Assembly: GCF_001540865.1 (NCBI RefSeq)
Contig: NC_033636.1
Span: forward strand, 1,645,932 to 1,709,931
Length of the DNA stretch: 64,000 nt
DNA from: Ananas comosus
Taxonomy: Eukaryota > Streptophyta > Magnoliopsida > Poales > Bromeliaceae
Direction of reading: 5' to 3'
Below are positions 43,901 to 55,249 of this stretch, one piece after another. A program made the translations under genes and the position numbers. The notes under the pieces were generated by a model. That model did no database searches, had not been told where the DNA came from, and was given only the letters and a program-made list of their open reading frames with translations. Every line of letters starts with the position of its first letter. Position 1 is the first letter of the stretch.

Positions 43901-45222
43901 GAAGCATCGCAGTTTCGTTAAACTTGACATCTCTGCTAATAATAATTTTCTTATCTTCAGGACACCACAAACGAAAACCTTTAGTACCAGAAGCATAACC
44001 CAAAAATTTGCATTCTTTAGATCTAGGTTTAAATTTTCCTTGACTAACATGTGCATATACAGGACATCCAAAAATTTTTAAATCAGAATAACTAGGGGGG
44101 TGGCCAGACCATACCTCTTCTGGAGTTTTCAGATCAATGGAAGTCGACGGAGACCGCTTCACCAAATAGCAAGCTGTAGATGCAGCTTCTGCCCAAAACT
44201 CCTCGCCAAATCCTGCATTTGAGAGTAGACATCTTGTCTTCTCGCAATCAGCGTTCCTGTTCATTCCATTATCTGCCACTCTTTTCTGTGCGGTGGTGTA
44301 GGCAACTGTACGCTGTCTCTCGATTCCTTCATCTTTACAGAATTCAATTTGATTCTTCCCTGAACAAAACTCCCAAACCATTGTCAGTGCGAAGAGCTTA
44401 AATTTTGCTTTTACCTGTCTGCTTCTTAATCAAAGTCTTCTGCTTGAAAGGTTTGGAATACATCACCTTTTCTACAGACAAGAGAAATGTCATAACCTTC
44501 CTGGGAGTCATCGGGATGAAAGGTCACGATATATTCGTCGGCTCCCTGGCCATTTAGAAGGCACCGGTGCTGCCCCCAAGATCTGCAAATGAAGTATCAA
44601 GAGTTTCCTTTGGTTCTGGATGGAACTGCCTCGTAAACACTGACCTTTTCTGCTTTTCAAATACGCAAGTGTTCGCGAATTCCAGATTTCCTGATTTTGG
44701 CCACAAAGGAGTCCTCGCTTGCTCAGGACACCATCAAATCCTCTATGCTCATATGTCCCACGCCTCATTGATGCATAATTTTGATCTGAATCCGACATAG
44801 ATGGAAGAGTGAAACCGCAGCTGTCCAACCTAGGTCATCAACTATCAAAAATAGAAAGGAATACAAATGTTCTTCAGATTTACAACCACACCCGATTCAC
44901 CACGCCTCTAGGGCAAAAGAAGAGGAAAACCAATTCATAACGGGTTTCGGATCCGATCGCGTTACCGCCCTGAGCGAATGTCCAGTGGTGGGCTACGGGC
45001 TCGGGCTGACGGCCCGAGCCCCTCGAACCCACCACAGACATCTCATGTTTTTCCTTCACAAATTTATTTTCCAATCGGTTGTCGCCTGCGAATGCTGTCG
45101 GCGAGTGCGAAACCCGAAAATAGATTTTCGAGTCATATCTAAAAGTACCCAACAAATGGGTTCAACACAAATATGTGCAATTTTTTCACATAATCCCCTG
45201 ATGAGGAAGGGACACCACAACA
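40918..45222 (-). mobile_element. Ty1/copia insertion in exon 1, TSD CACCG/CACTG
   Basis: A 4305-bp insertion beginning TGTTGGGAG and ending CACAACA, with CACCG (40913-40917) on the left and CACTG (45223-45227) on the right. It is composite. A first LTR-like block (40918 to about 41488) is followed by a second copia element with its own 3' LTR (41491-41928, TGTTACGAC...TCTAACA), polypurine tract (41929-41945, AAGGTGGAGA on the minus strand), pol, and an incomplete 5' LTR (about 44846-45152). The last 70 bases, 45153-45222, match neither LTR clearly. Confidence 0.72.
42019..44828 (-). pseudogene. Copia integrase, reverse transcriptase and RNase H
   Basis: Minus-strand pol of a Tnt1/Tork-like copia element. 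From right to left: a GAG-pre-integrase piece near 44770-44600 (VLSKRGLLCGQ), broken by frameshifts; integrase 44381-43833 with the SGHPPSYSDLKIFGCPVY block; a variable linker; reverse transcriptase 43648-42430 with the catalytic YVDD at 43003-42992; RNase H to the stop at 42019 ([28 protein letters not shown]). Gag, the primer site and most of the protease are missing. A 22-base tandem duplication at 42386-42429 throws reverse transcriptase and RNase H out of frame. Confidence 0.9.
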
Positions 45223-45227
45223 CACTG

Positions 45228-45640
45228 GCCCTGACTTGAGCAGCTGCGCCAGAGTGCATCACAACCTCACGTTTACCAGCGACGTCGCCTCTTCGCTGAG
45301 TTACACCGGCGGAGACGTCAACCTCACCTTCTTCTTCAACTGCTCCGATGACGGCCCGTGGGGCAATTTTCCGCAGAACATGATTTCCTGCCTCGGCTAC
45401 AATAGTGAAAGGATATCCTACGTCTTCCGTAGCACGTGCGAGGACGTAGTGGTGCCGTTGGTGCTGCTTGATTCCGTGATTAATCGCCTCTTGGATCTGA
45501 CGTATCGTTTCAGCGATGTGCCGTATTTTGGGTTCCAGCTGACCTGGATTGCGGGCGGCTCCCAAAGAGTGCGAGGAATGCGAGGGCCGCGGCGGGCGCT
45601 GCGGCTTCAACCAGACGGGACGCGAGCCGGGGATTGTGGT
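45228..45640 (+). pseudogene. LRK10-like receptor kinase 2, exon 1 second part
   Basis: Resumes the frame cut at 40917. Contains the second half of the GUB_WAK domain (SSCARVHHNLTF, NLTFFFNCS) and the WAK-associated domain to GFQLTWIA. A one-base indel near 45549-45560 then shifts the frame, because the next family motif, PKECEECEGRGGRCG, lies in another frame. The 3' limit of the exon is uncertain; a donor near 45630 is likely. The product could not be made even without the insertion. Confidence 0.8.
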
Positions 45641-48000
45641 GGTTGTTTGTTTTCATGCCTGTCTGCTCTTTCTTTCTCTCTGTTGTCTCGTTTGTAGCTA
45701 TTTTCCTCCTAGGGCCGTCCGGAATCGGGAGTCATCTAACACCTAAAAAAAAAAAAAAAGTTGAACAAAAAAATTTAAAGAATTGTAGGGATGATCTATA
45801 GCATGAGACCGCTTTATCTGCGAATTCAAGGTTCACACAAAGAGTTGCACGGATAAAACGCTAGCTTAATTTGAATTGTTTTTAGAAGGTCTGATAAATT
45901 CATAAATCAGTAAACAACTTTTACATCACAAATTTAATCGAATGTATTACCTCGGATTTCAGGGTGAACTGAACCTAAACTGATCTAAATCAGTTTGAGA
46001 AAATTAAATTAAAACTGAACTAAACCACACACTATGAAAAATCTAAAGCAAACCAAATCAAAATTTTAGGTTTCGTTTCGATTTTTTTTTTTTCTATTTG
46101 AACAGTTGGATTCTTAAGACTCTCTAAATAATATATCATCCTAAAAATCATTTCGTTTTATTTTTCTTTATTTCTGCTATCGTAATTAACCATGCAAATT
46201 ATTGCCATGCATGGTGCAGGTTATCAGAGTTCAAAGAAGAGTTGGAGAAGAGGTAATAGTGCTCGAAACTACCATCCTTTTAATTATTTTCTCCAATTAA
46301 TTAAAAAGTGTTGTTTGATTCTGAAACATTTTTTCTTTGCTGCGCATAGAAAAGTCTTTATTTTTTAAAAAAAAATTTAATTGCAAGATTCTCACTCTCA
46401 ATGATCGAAAATGCAATTTTCTTCTTCTCAACATTTACTTTGTTTTATCTCCAAATCAAGCTAATATATAGATTGATCACCACGCGATTAATTTAGAGAC
46501 AACAAGCTAGTTTTTATATGAGTCACCATATATAAATTAGTTCAATCACCTTTATAGTTGCATGTCATAAATTAAATTTATATATTAGTTCAATCACCTC
46601 TATAGTTTAGTGCCAGCTGGTAGCAGCCATTTGATTTCACGTAAAACTATAAAAAAAAATTTCGGTGCTATTGGTGCAAGAAAAATAGTGCCAGCTGGTA
46701 GGCGGCTTAGTAAGCATGCTTAACTGGCATGGATGAATTATAATACGGTGTGTTAAGAGCCGCTGAAAATGAGGAGCCCCTGGGCAAGAACGGATGAGAA
46801 AGTGGGTGAGGAATGTGGGAACAATTCCTGCGACCAATAAAGAAGCGGCTGTCGCATTCCCCATGACACAAGTCGCCCGGTAACTACAGGCTGACAGTAA
46901 TACTATAAATTACACAATGATACCTGAAATAAGAATCTTTCTCCCCTACAAACAAGAAGACCATTCTTATTTCAGCATTTCTTTGTTTTCTAGGAATAGA
47001 ACTACTTTTGACATTTAACAATTGTAAAATCAACAACATAGAAAGGTTTGTTGTTTGATGCACGAAAAGTATGTATAAAATTCGTGAGGTTTCATTTATA
47101 AGACCTTTTAATATTGTGGATCAAATTCAATAGATTAAGCTATCACTGAGGAGCTTCTCATTTATTTATTTATTTATTATTTATTTAGGTCGCACAGCAA
47201 TAAGTTCTTTGCTCCATCCTCCTTAAGATGCAGGTGGCTAACTAAGAAGTTGTCGTGTAATTGCATATCATTACCTGCTCATTGAGTTTATACAATGTGG
47301 GGCAGTGGCTCAGAGACGTATAATGTTAGGTACGACAATTAATTATATACAGATGATGACAAAATGCTGATATAAAATTTAGAAAGTGTTTGAGTTATAA
47401 ATACGTACATAATTAAATTTTGAGATCAAAGCGCCATCACTCCTAGTTTTAATTTAAGGATATATGAAACTAAAATTAATCTTAATTACAGATGTAAAAT
47501 TAAAGATAAATAATTACTGAGTATTCCTGTTAGGCATGTAAAGTGTGAAACAATTATTAATACTAGAATGATATTTGATGACACAAATTTAAAAACCATA
47601 ATTATTAATCTTCGTCCTTATTTTATCTATATTACTCCAAACCTTTTTAGATTATTTACAACTTTCACAATACTATATAGGGGATGCAAGGTATGACTGA
47701 ATACTAATTATGTGTCATTCTTGAAATTTAAAGTTAAGATTCTCTATCCATTTTACTATTTTGTAAACTGATTTTAAAACGAAAGTCACATTTTTCAGAT
47801 AAAATACAATTATACGTTTCTTTGTATGTACATTTGTAGTAATTGGTTGTTGTTTCATTCTAGGTTAACTATATTACTTTCGAGGCACACAAATCACAAA
47901 AGATGTTAAACTTATTTTTAATGCGAGTTTTTCTAATGAAATTCACGTCTTGTACCTATCGGCAGAAGTATCATTGAGTTGAGGCCTCTGTTGTTGCCAG
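45641..48000 (+). other. Presumed introns of LRK10-like locus 2, with a possible linker exon
   Basis: AT-rich, no other gene seen. At 46220-46252, after an acceptor-like GTGCAG and before GTAATAG, a short stretch reads GYQSSKKSWRR. This is the size and position of the small exon 2 of LRK10-like genes, but it is too short to be sure. Confidence 0.4.
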
Positions 48001-49035
48001 GTCTCGTTGCTTGTCTCTTATACTTATAATAATCTTGTACTTGCTAGTATATTGGAAGAAGAAATCAAAGACTTTCGCACAAGTGTTGAATCCTTCATAA
48101 AAAATATGGATCCTTAACACAAAATGTACAAAATTCAGAATATAAAATAAGAATGACCAAGTCTTTCCGCTGACAATTGGGACACAGGTGGTTTTGGTAT
48201 GTTTATAAAGGAAGTCTCCTAATGCCATCAATTGTCTTGTGAAGTACTAATACAAAATCCAGAAAATGGAAGGATTTATGGGCAATAAGTTGCCAGCATT
48301 AGCAAGAACATCTCAATGTCAATATTGTTAGACTTTTAGGCGTTTTGTTATGATGGATCAAAGCGAGCTCTTATTTAATGACTTAATGCCAACGATCGCT
48401 AGACGAGATTTATTTTTAACAAAGGTCTCAAATAGAATCTGCACTTGGCCTAGAATAAGTTATTTCGAATTGTAGTTGTGTTGCTCGCGGCTAAGTATTG
48501 TCATCGTGGATGCAAAAACCCGTATAATTATTTTGTATATCAAACCTCATAATATTTTACTCGATTCGGATTTTGTCCTAAGATGTCAATTTGGATTGGC
48601 AATATCACTTCAAAATGAGAGGCATTATCTCGCTGATTCAGGTTGCAGAGGGACAAAATGGGTATATCACACCAGATAGTCTTGCTAGAAACTTTGGGAG
48701 TTGTCTCAAGTAAATCTGATGTTTTATAGCTATGGTATGAGGACTTTGAAATTGGTCGATAAGAAAAATCTGATGTTTATCCACAACAAGTAGCAGCGCA
48801 ACTTATTTTCCTCACTACGTTATTAAAAATTATTAATCAGATATGTGTAGAAGCTTGTGGTGACAATGGTGAGGCACAGAGATAGTTAGAAAGATGATTC
48901 TATTGCATTATGGTGTTATTCAAACCATGCCAGATGATCGCCTTTGGCAATGATAAGAGGGAAATTATGTTGGAAGGTGATCATCAGTGCATCTACAATT
49001 CTACCAACCTAAGCCATTAATTGAGTTTTTTTCTT
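48001..49035 (+). pseudogene. LRK10-like receptor kinase 2, membrane and kinase exon
   Basis: Starts after TTGTTGCCAG/GTCTC at 48000/48001. It opens with a membrane segment (SLILIIILYLLVYW, about 48013-48054) and a juxtamembrane piece (KKKSKTFAQVL). Kinase motifs appear in all three frames: VYKGSL of the ATP loop (about 48205-48225), GFCYDGSKRALI-like (48340-48375), IKPHNILLDSDF (about 48540-48580) where the catalytic Asp before IKPHN is Tyr, QFG in place of DFG, GVVSSKSDV (48695-48725) and the C-lobe IQTMPDDR (48917-48940). Many stops and frameshifts. Order and orientation match the exon-1 pieces at 40578 and 45228, so it is most simply the third exon of that gene. Confidence 0.82.
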
Positions 49036-49677
49036 TTGCTTAAAAGAATAATGTTGTTACAAACTCCGTGTCTGAAGAGAAGCATTTTATATCTGTAGTC
49101 TTGCTAAATGTAAAGATATCAAAAGACTAAAGATTGAATTATTGTTAATCTACTGCAAAGTTTTCCCAGTAAATGGAAAATGTTTTAAAAGATTTCATCT
49201 ATGATTCAAATAAGGGATCAGTTTTTATATATGTTAGCTCAAAAAAATTTGCTTTTCGAGAGAGTTAGTGAGGCATGAGAATTTGTACCAATCAATACAG
49301 AGCGGCTACATAATCTAGGGTAGCCTGATTCTGGGTGTATTGTAAGATAGATAGCTAATTTTGAATGAAACAATGGCAGAGCTCAGGACTGTCAGCAGCA
49401 GAATTAAGGTGTTTAATGGTGTTTTTGGCCGTCTAAATGGGCATGGTTTGAGCTCTATGTTTTTATCGGACTCCCGAACATTTTCGAAGAGGCGGAGCTC
49501 ATATAAATAATATATATATAATATATAATTATATATAGTATATATATATATATATATATTATTTAATTATATAGTATGCTTTAGGGCTCTTTATTGCATT
49601 TTCTTTCTTTTTTGGATCGCAAATTTCATTGAACATTTTTACTGTCTAACAACTCCTATACTCTCTGGATGATAAAC
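49036..49677. other. Non-coding DNA with AT microsatellite
   Basis: No gene seen. 49506-49575 is a TA-rich simple repeat (ATATATATA runs). Confidence 0.6.
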
Positions 49678-52600
49678 TTTTTTTTTTTCTCTGAGAGGAA
49701 GTAGCAGCGCTACCCGCTTCATTCATTCATGCAAATGAAATTACACAAAGGTGAGGCAGCTGAAGGCTCAAAAGGCGCGAAGAATAGAAAAAAAAAGGGT
49801 AAGCAATAAGGAAAAAAAGAAAAAGAAAAAGACCCCACGACCACGAGTGAATAAAAACACTAATAACAGCCCCAACAAGTAAACGTCAACCCGACGCACT
49901 CTACTGAATCAACGCCACCTCTTTGCCAACACTCATGCTGTGGGAATTTTGATTACGTCGCCGGGTTGATTTTAAAGAAAGTTTGGTTCGCTTTCAAGCC
50001 GAAGCAATCCCACCCAAGTTCGCAAGCCACCGCAGAAGCTGGGCCTTCCAGCATCAGAAGGCGGACGCCAAATGCCAGCAGCCTCCCCAGACGAATGAAT
50101 ATCCAAAATGGGACATAGCTGAATTCCCTAAAAAGTGAGAAAAAAAGAAATTTGGTCTAACGGACACACCCCGATTACAGGTGGTCCACCGTCTCGGCTC
50201 AGCACGACATCTCCCACGCGCTAGCTGAGTTGCCGACCAACCCCTTTTGAAAAGTTATCCCGATAGCAACCTCTTTTACTGACCAAGGCTTGATAAAGAT
50301 TTTAACTTGATCAGAATGTGCATTCTCCAAATGACTGGCAGTAACAGAAGTCCGTGAACTTCCGCTATGATTAGAGATCACGATTTGACAGTGATTTATT
50401 GTCCGACTGTTTCATCTCCACGTATATAGTCATCATGGGTCGGTTTTCACGTCCCAGATGCAGGAGGGTGTCTTCAGCGCCCTAATATTCCAGCTCGCTA
50501 TACATTTGAGTTCCTTCTCGCCCCTCTCAAAAATTTTCTCTTGCACTCAACCTCAATGCGGAGAAGCAATTGCCAACACGCACCTCTTTATACGTGAACA
50601 TTTGAGAAATATCAAGATATTGCAGTTTAGGGGCGGTCGCACAGCCATCTATCCGACCCAAAAATCGATGCCAAGAACCTTTTCGCTAACATAGGAAACC
50701 GCACAGATAAATCGGCTTCAGCCTTTACAACGTTCTTCCACCACTGGAAGCCGTCGAAAAGGTCGAACCCTCCAAAAGTGGACCTTCCTTATTATAAGTA
50801 CAAGCTCTTTGTATCAATTCGATCCATTGTAGGTGCCTTACAGTGAAAAACCGCCAACCACTACTTAGTTGAGCAAGCAGCATCGTTCGAAACTGGCCAA
50901 GTGCTTAACCCGCGAGGCGCACTTCCTTCTTATCCTTACACCAGCGTATTTTCCTATGCAACCAATAACGCCCCTTGAGTAGGTTCCCTCCCCTTCCAGA
51001 AAGAAGTCTCCTCCCATCGCCTCCAATCGTTTTATGACGTCCTTGGATATTAACCCATTTTGGAGCTTTGAAAATAAGAAGAATTGCTATGGGTCAAGGT
51101 TTAGATAGGACTGGAGTTACAACCCGCGAAGTCTTCCCAACTCAGAGAGGATTTGCCTGCAACCCATCTATCCTCCTTTGGAAAATTACTTATAACCCTC
51201 AAACCAGTCTCTTCTTTAGAGCCCTGGCAAGAAACGAGCCCAAGGTACCTGTCGCAATTTGCCACTTGCACAGGGCAGAATCAGCAATTCCTACTTCTTG
51301 CCGTCTCCTTCCTTGCCGCCATGTAGAAACTTCCCCAACTTATTTTATTTACGCTGATTCAGAACAGCGCACTCAAAAAAATCCACACAAATTTGAGATA
51401 CGCATGTACGTTTCCGCAGCAAGCCTCACAAAAAAAAACGGTCGCGGCATACTGTAAAAAAGTGAACCGAGCAATCTAAGTTTTGGTCCAAGACCGCTTG
51501 TACAGGTTTCTTACTCCCAGCCTACCTATCATCCGGCTAGACACTCAACGCACCAAGGAGGAAAAGATATGGAGACAGGGGGTCCACACTTGTCGAAACC
51601 CTCTCTTTTAGTTTTGATCGCAAATTAGTGGAGTACGCGCCCCATTGACAGGAGACTGCGATTTTCGAGTTGCAAAGCATTCACTCACACCGATCCACCC
51701 ATTTTTCGTTAAATTCGCCATCCATCCTAAAGCCCTACGTAAGGACGACCAGTCGACTTTGGTCATAGGCTTCTCAAATCCACCTAATTCCCAACACCGC
51801 TCAACCGCTCTTATAACCCAACCATTATACTCAATTAGGCGGTGTACACAAACGGTCGGCCAAGAGTCCCCTTTTAAAATGCCGACGTAGGTCGAGAATG
51901 AGATAAGTCAATACCCTAACTGAGTCTATTTGCCAGACGCTTGGAGATAATCTTCTTCTGGATCCTGTTTAGTAAACCTAATTGGTCAAAATCATTGTCT
52001 TTCACCGCGCCTTCTTTTTGGGACTAACAACGTACAGAGTAGTGCCACAGCACGTGCGTGGAGAGTGCCCCTCATACATATCTCTTGAAAGATCCGATGA
52101 AGACTCAAGCTTAACAACGAATCCCAAAAGGTCTGGTAGGAAACTCCTAGGAAACCATCAGGGACGGCCGGTGCCTTGCTCGCTTCCAAGCTAAAACATC
52201 ATGCTGATTTGATCTTTCTAAGGTTCTGGACACGATAGTTAAAAAGATCCGAAATTATGACCCGTTTGTTTTGAAAAGTCCACTCCAGTCCCCCGACTAA
52301 TCGGAGCACTGGACCCCCCAGGGCGAAGAGTCCCAAGAAATTTCCTAACGAAATCAACTCTGCTTCTCCTCTCCCCGCGAACAAATTAATCATCATCTAC
52401 AATCATGCCAATCTCGTTGACACGTGTCTGTTGTTAGGCTACTGGCATGAAAACTTAAGTGTTACCATCCCCCTCCTTAACCATTGTATTTTAGCACGGG
52501 ATTTTCACATCACTTCTTCATCATTAATACGAGAAGAAGCTGGGGTCTGAGGGCTTTCTTTTTCAAGGAAATGCCACTGTAACAAACAGCTCTCTTGTAA

Positions 52601-53231
52601 CTTGTCAATCGTCATAATTTCATGCATAATTCCATCTTCTTTTTTCAAAAAAAAGTAATGCTGTGAAGGGAGTGAACGCAATCCTATCTGCTTTCGACAA
52701 TGTCATGGATTTTCGAGTAAAGACCGAAATAGCAGAGTCGATGCAAGTTGTACTTTCTTCCACCCGAACTGGCACTTTCCGAACAAGTCATCGTTTTGTA
52801 GCCAAATTTCTCAAGCCCTGAACCAATTTAGGCTAGCCTACACCCCGTTGATAACAGGATAGAGCAGTGGTCAGTATGTAATCAGGATGGCTTATCCACC
52901 TCCGAACGGGGAATTTGCTGGTCCCATCAGTGAATGAGGAAACGATCGAGTTTGGTTAGAGTTCGGGCACTCTGCAAAATTCGACCAAGTGAATGCTTGG
53001 TTCTCATAGGTAAGTCCAGTACTCGAGATGCGGATTAGGGCGTATAGGCATCGTTGAAACATATTTCGTAGCCTTTAAGCTTCCACGTTTTTAACCCTTG
53101 CGCTCTGATTGCACCCTAGTGAAATTGAAAATCACCGTAGAGGGATGCCACAGCTCTCTACATCTATTCTTTAAGTTGGCAACTTCCAAAAACAAAACTG
53201 CCTCTTTTACCCTCCCAGGTAGGGAGGGCCG
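49678..53231 (-). pseudogene. L1-type LINE, 3' part (ORF2 and tail)
   Basis: Minus-strand LINE whose A-tail is the T-run at 49678-49688. Reverse-transcriptase sequence is recognisable at 51992-52189 (DGFLGVSYQTFWDSL) and the end of the endonuclease at 52900-53230 (FTWSNFAE near 52965). Indels and stops are very frequent. The tail just before the poly(A), GAAGCGGGTAGC then CTAC-TCCTCTC on the minus strand, resembles the 3' end of the local SINE family. Interrupted at 53231 by a copia element; the 5' part is at 59811-60590. Confidence 0.8.
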
Positions 53232-55249
53232 TGTTGGAATATATTGTTATTGGTATTTGTTATAGATAAATGCCAAATAATATGTTCACAATACAAGCCC
53301 AATAGTGAAAGCGTATTAAGGCTGCATACTCTGGACCTAATTAGCTTATTTATAAATCTAGGGTTTCGCTAACGCTGAGTACACTGTGAGCGTTCCCAAA
53401 CATGACGTCTTCTTGTGTAATAACTTTAAGCGCACCTATTACGCTAACCTCGCAACAATCTTAAAGTATTAAGATCCTATGCTCGGAATTTGAGCGAGCA
53501 AGGGTATCAGATTCGAAGATCTGCGTCAAGACGAATCACCTCGTATATATATTTATTTCGATTCGACGATCGATTGGCCGGGACTGAGTTTAAGGTCGGC
53601 GGCGGAATTTCTTTGATTCAAAAATTCCAGAAATGTAGCCAAATTTCAGAGGGTGAAACCACTGGGTTCTGTTTACTCGTCGATTAGAACGTTTGAAGTG
53701 GTTACTTCGTCTCAAACAGAGGTCGACGAACGAAGTTATGGCCATCAGAAGTTTTCAACAGTTTTTCGGCGATGAGGGCAGTTCATTTTTATGTTTATTT
53801 GGGCGCATGACGGATCCATTTTGGTTTGTTTTGGCAAATTGCCACCTCTACAAAGCACTTTGATCCAGATCAGGGGCTTTATTCGACTTTGCGAGGAGTC
53901 TGCGGACTACAAGGCACTCTTTCTAACACTTTGCTCTAATTAAATGGGCAAAGCGTAGTTATTTTGATATATAAAATTGCAAACATTTATGTTACTGAAT
54001 TCATGGTATTGGAAAATTTACGATGTTCAATTTGGCAGAAAAGAAGTGAAAATATTTACACTGTTTGAGTGATTTGCATCTATCATTGAAAAGTTTGACT
54101 TAATATCAATGGAACATAGATGAAAGAGTTCTTTAGAGATTACTTGTTGAACTCTTTAAATTCCATCGCTAGCTATGACTATAGTGATTAGAAGCGAAGA
54201 GATTGGACCAACTTGAACGCTCAGTTCCAAAACAAGAGGGGCTTTCTAAAACTCTGCTAGGGAGAAATTTTTTGACTTTAAGTTAAATATGAATTTCAAC
54301 GTATCAGCCTCTCAAATTAATTGAACAACTGAGAATATGAGGAACAAACCGAATAGATGAAAATCTGGATATTCTGATAATCTCTTGGTTGTCTGTGTAT
54401 GAGTAAGATCTACCTGCTAATTGGAAATTCTTTCAAGACAAATGCACAGATTGAAAGAACAGATGGACTGGAGAATTAAAGAACGGGATATTCACATTGA
54501 GGAGCAAAACAGTACTAGAATAGAATTTAGAACAAGTAAGGACAACAAAAGTCGTTGCCAACTTACTGTACACACTTCATAAACGCCTAGAAAGATCCAA
54601 TCACCAAAAAAGTGAATCTCTTCAACACTGTAGAGGTAAAAAACTACTCCAGTAAATAAGAAAGAAAGAAAAGTGGCCATAACTGTGAAAAGTGGTCACT
54701 GGCAGCAGAGTGAGACTACCAAGAAGCAAAAATAACACACAACAACATGAGCTAATATGCTATTAGTGAATCTAAGCCTCAAACTCCAATTGAAGATGAA
54801 AATTGGAAAGGCTATATTTCTCTAGTGAGGGTTGGTAATAGTGGCGCTAACTTGTCATGGCTGCAAATGACAAGAACGCTTTACTCACAGAGGTCACAGA
54901 AGTGAAAATACACGTTGAAAAATTGCAAGGTGGTGAGGCAGAAGTGACTCATACTGGAATGCAAATTGGTGCTTTTTTCAGGTTAAATTAACTAACTCTG
55001 AAACAGTTAGAGTAGTAACCTTTAAATTATAAAGAATTAATATCTATGAGACTTATACTTTATACAAGCTGTAGTCCTTTCAACTATGAATGGAGAGTAA
55101 CCTTATCAAGTTAACTGATGTTATTTTTGGTTGGCATCAGTTAATGTATGTATAAAGTTGATTTTAGATAACTGATAGCATAAATCATGTGAGTTCTATT
55201 TGATTGATCCAAAGTTTTGCACAAAGACTTGGACGCCAATAGCTTGGAC

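Noticed and set aside
50199..51890. Several 60-130-residue frames
   Set aside because: They lie in the LINE on the wrong strand or in broken frames; only the reverse-transcriptase block at 51992-52189 and the endonuclease pieces are recognisable.
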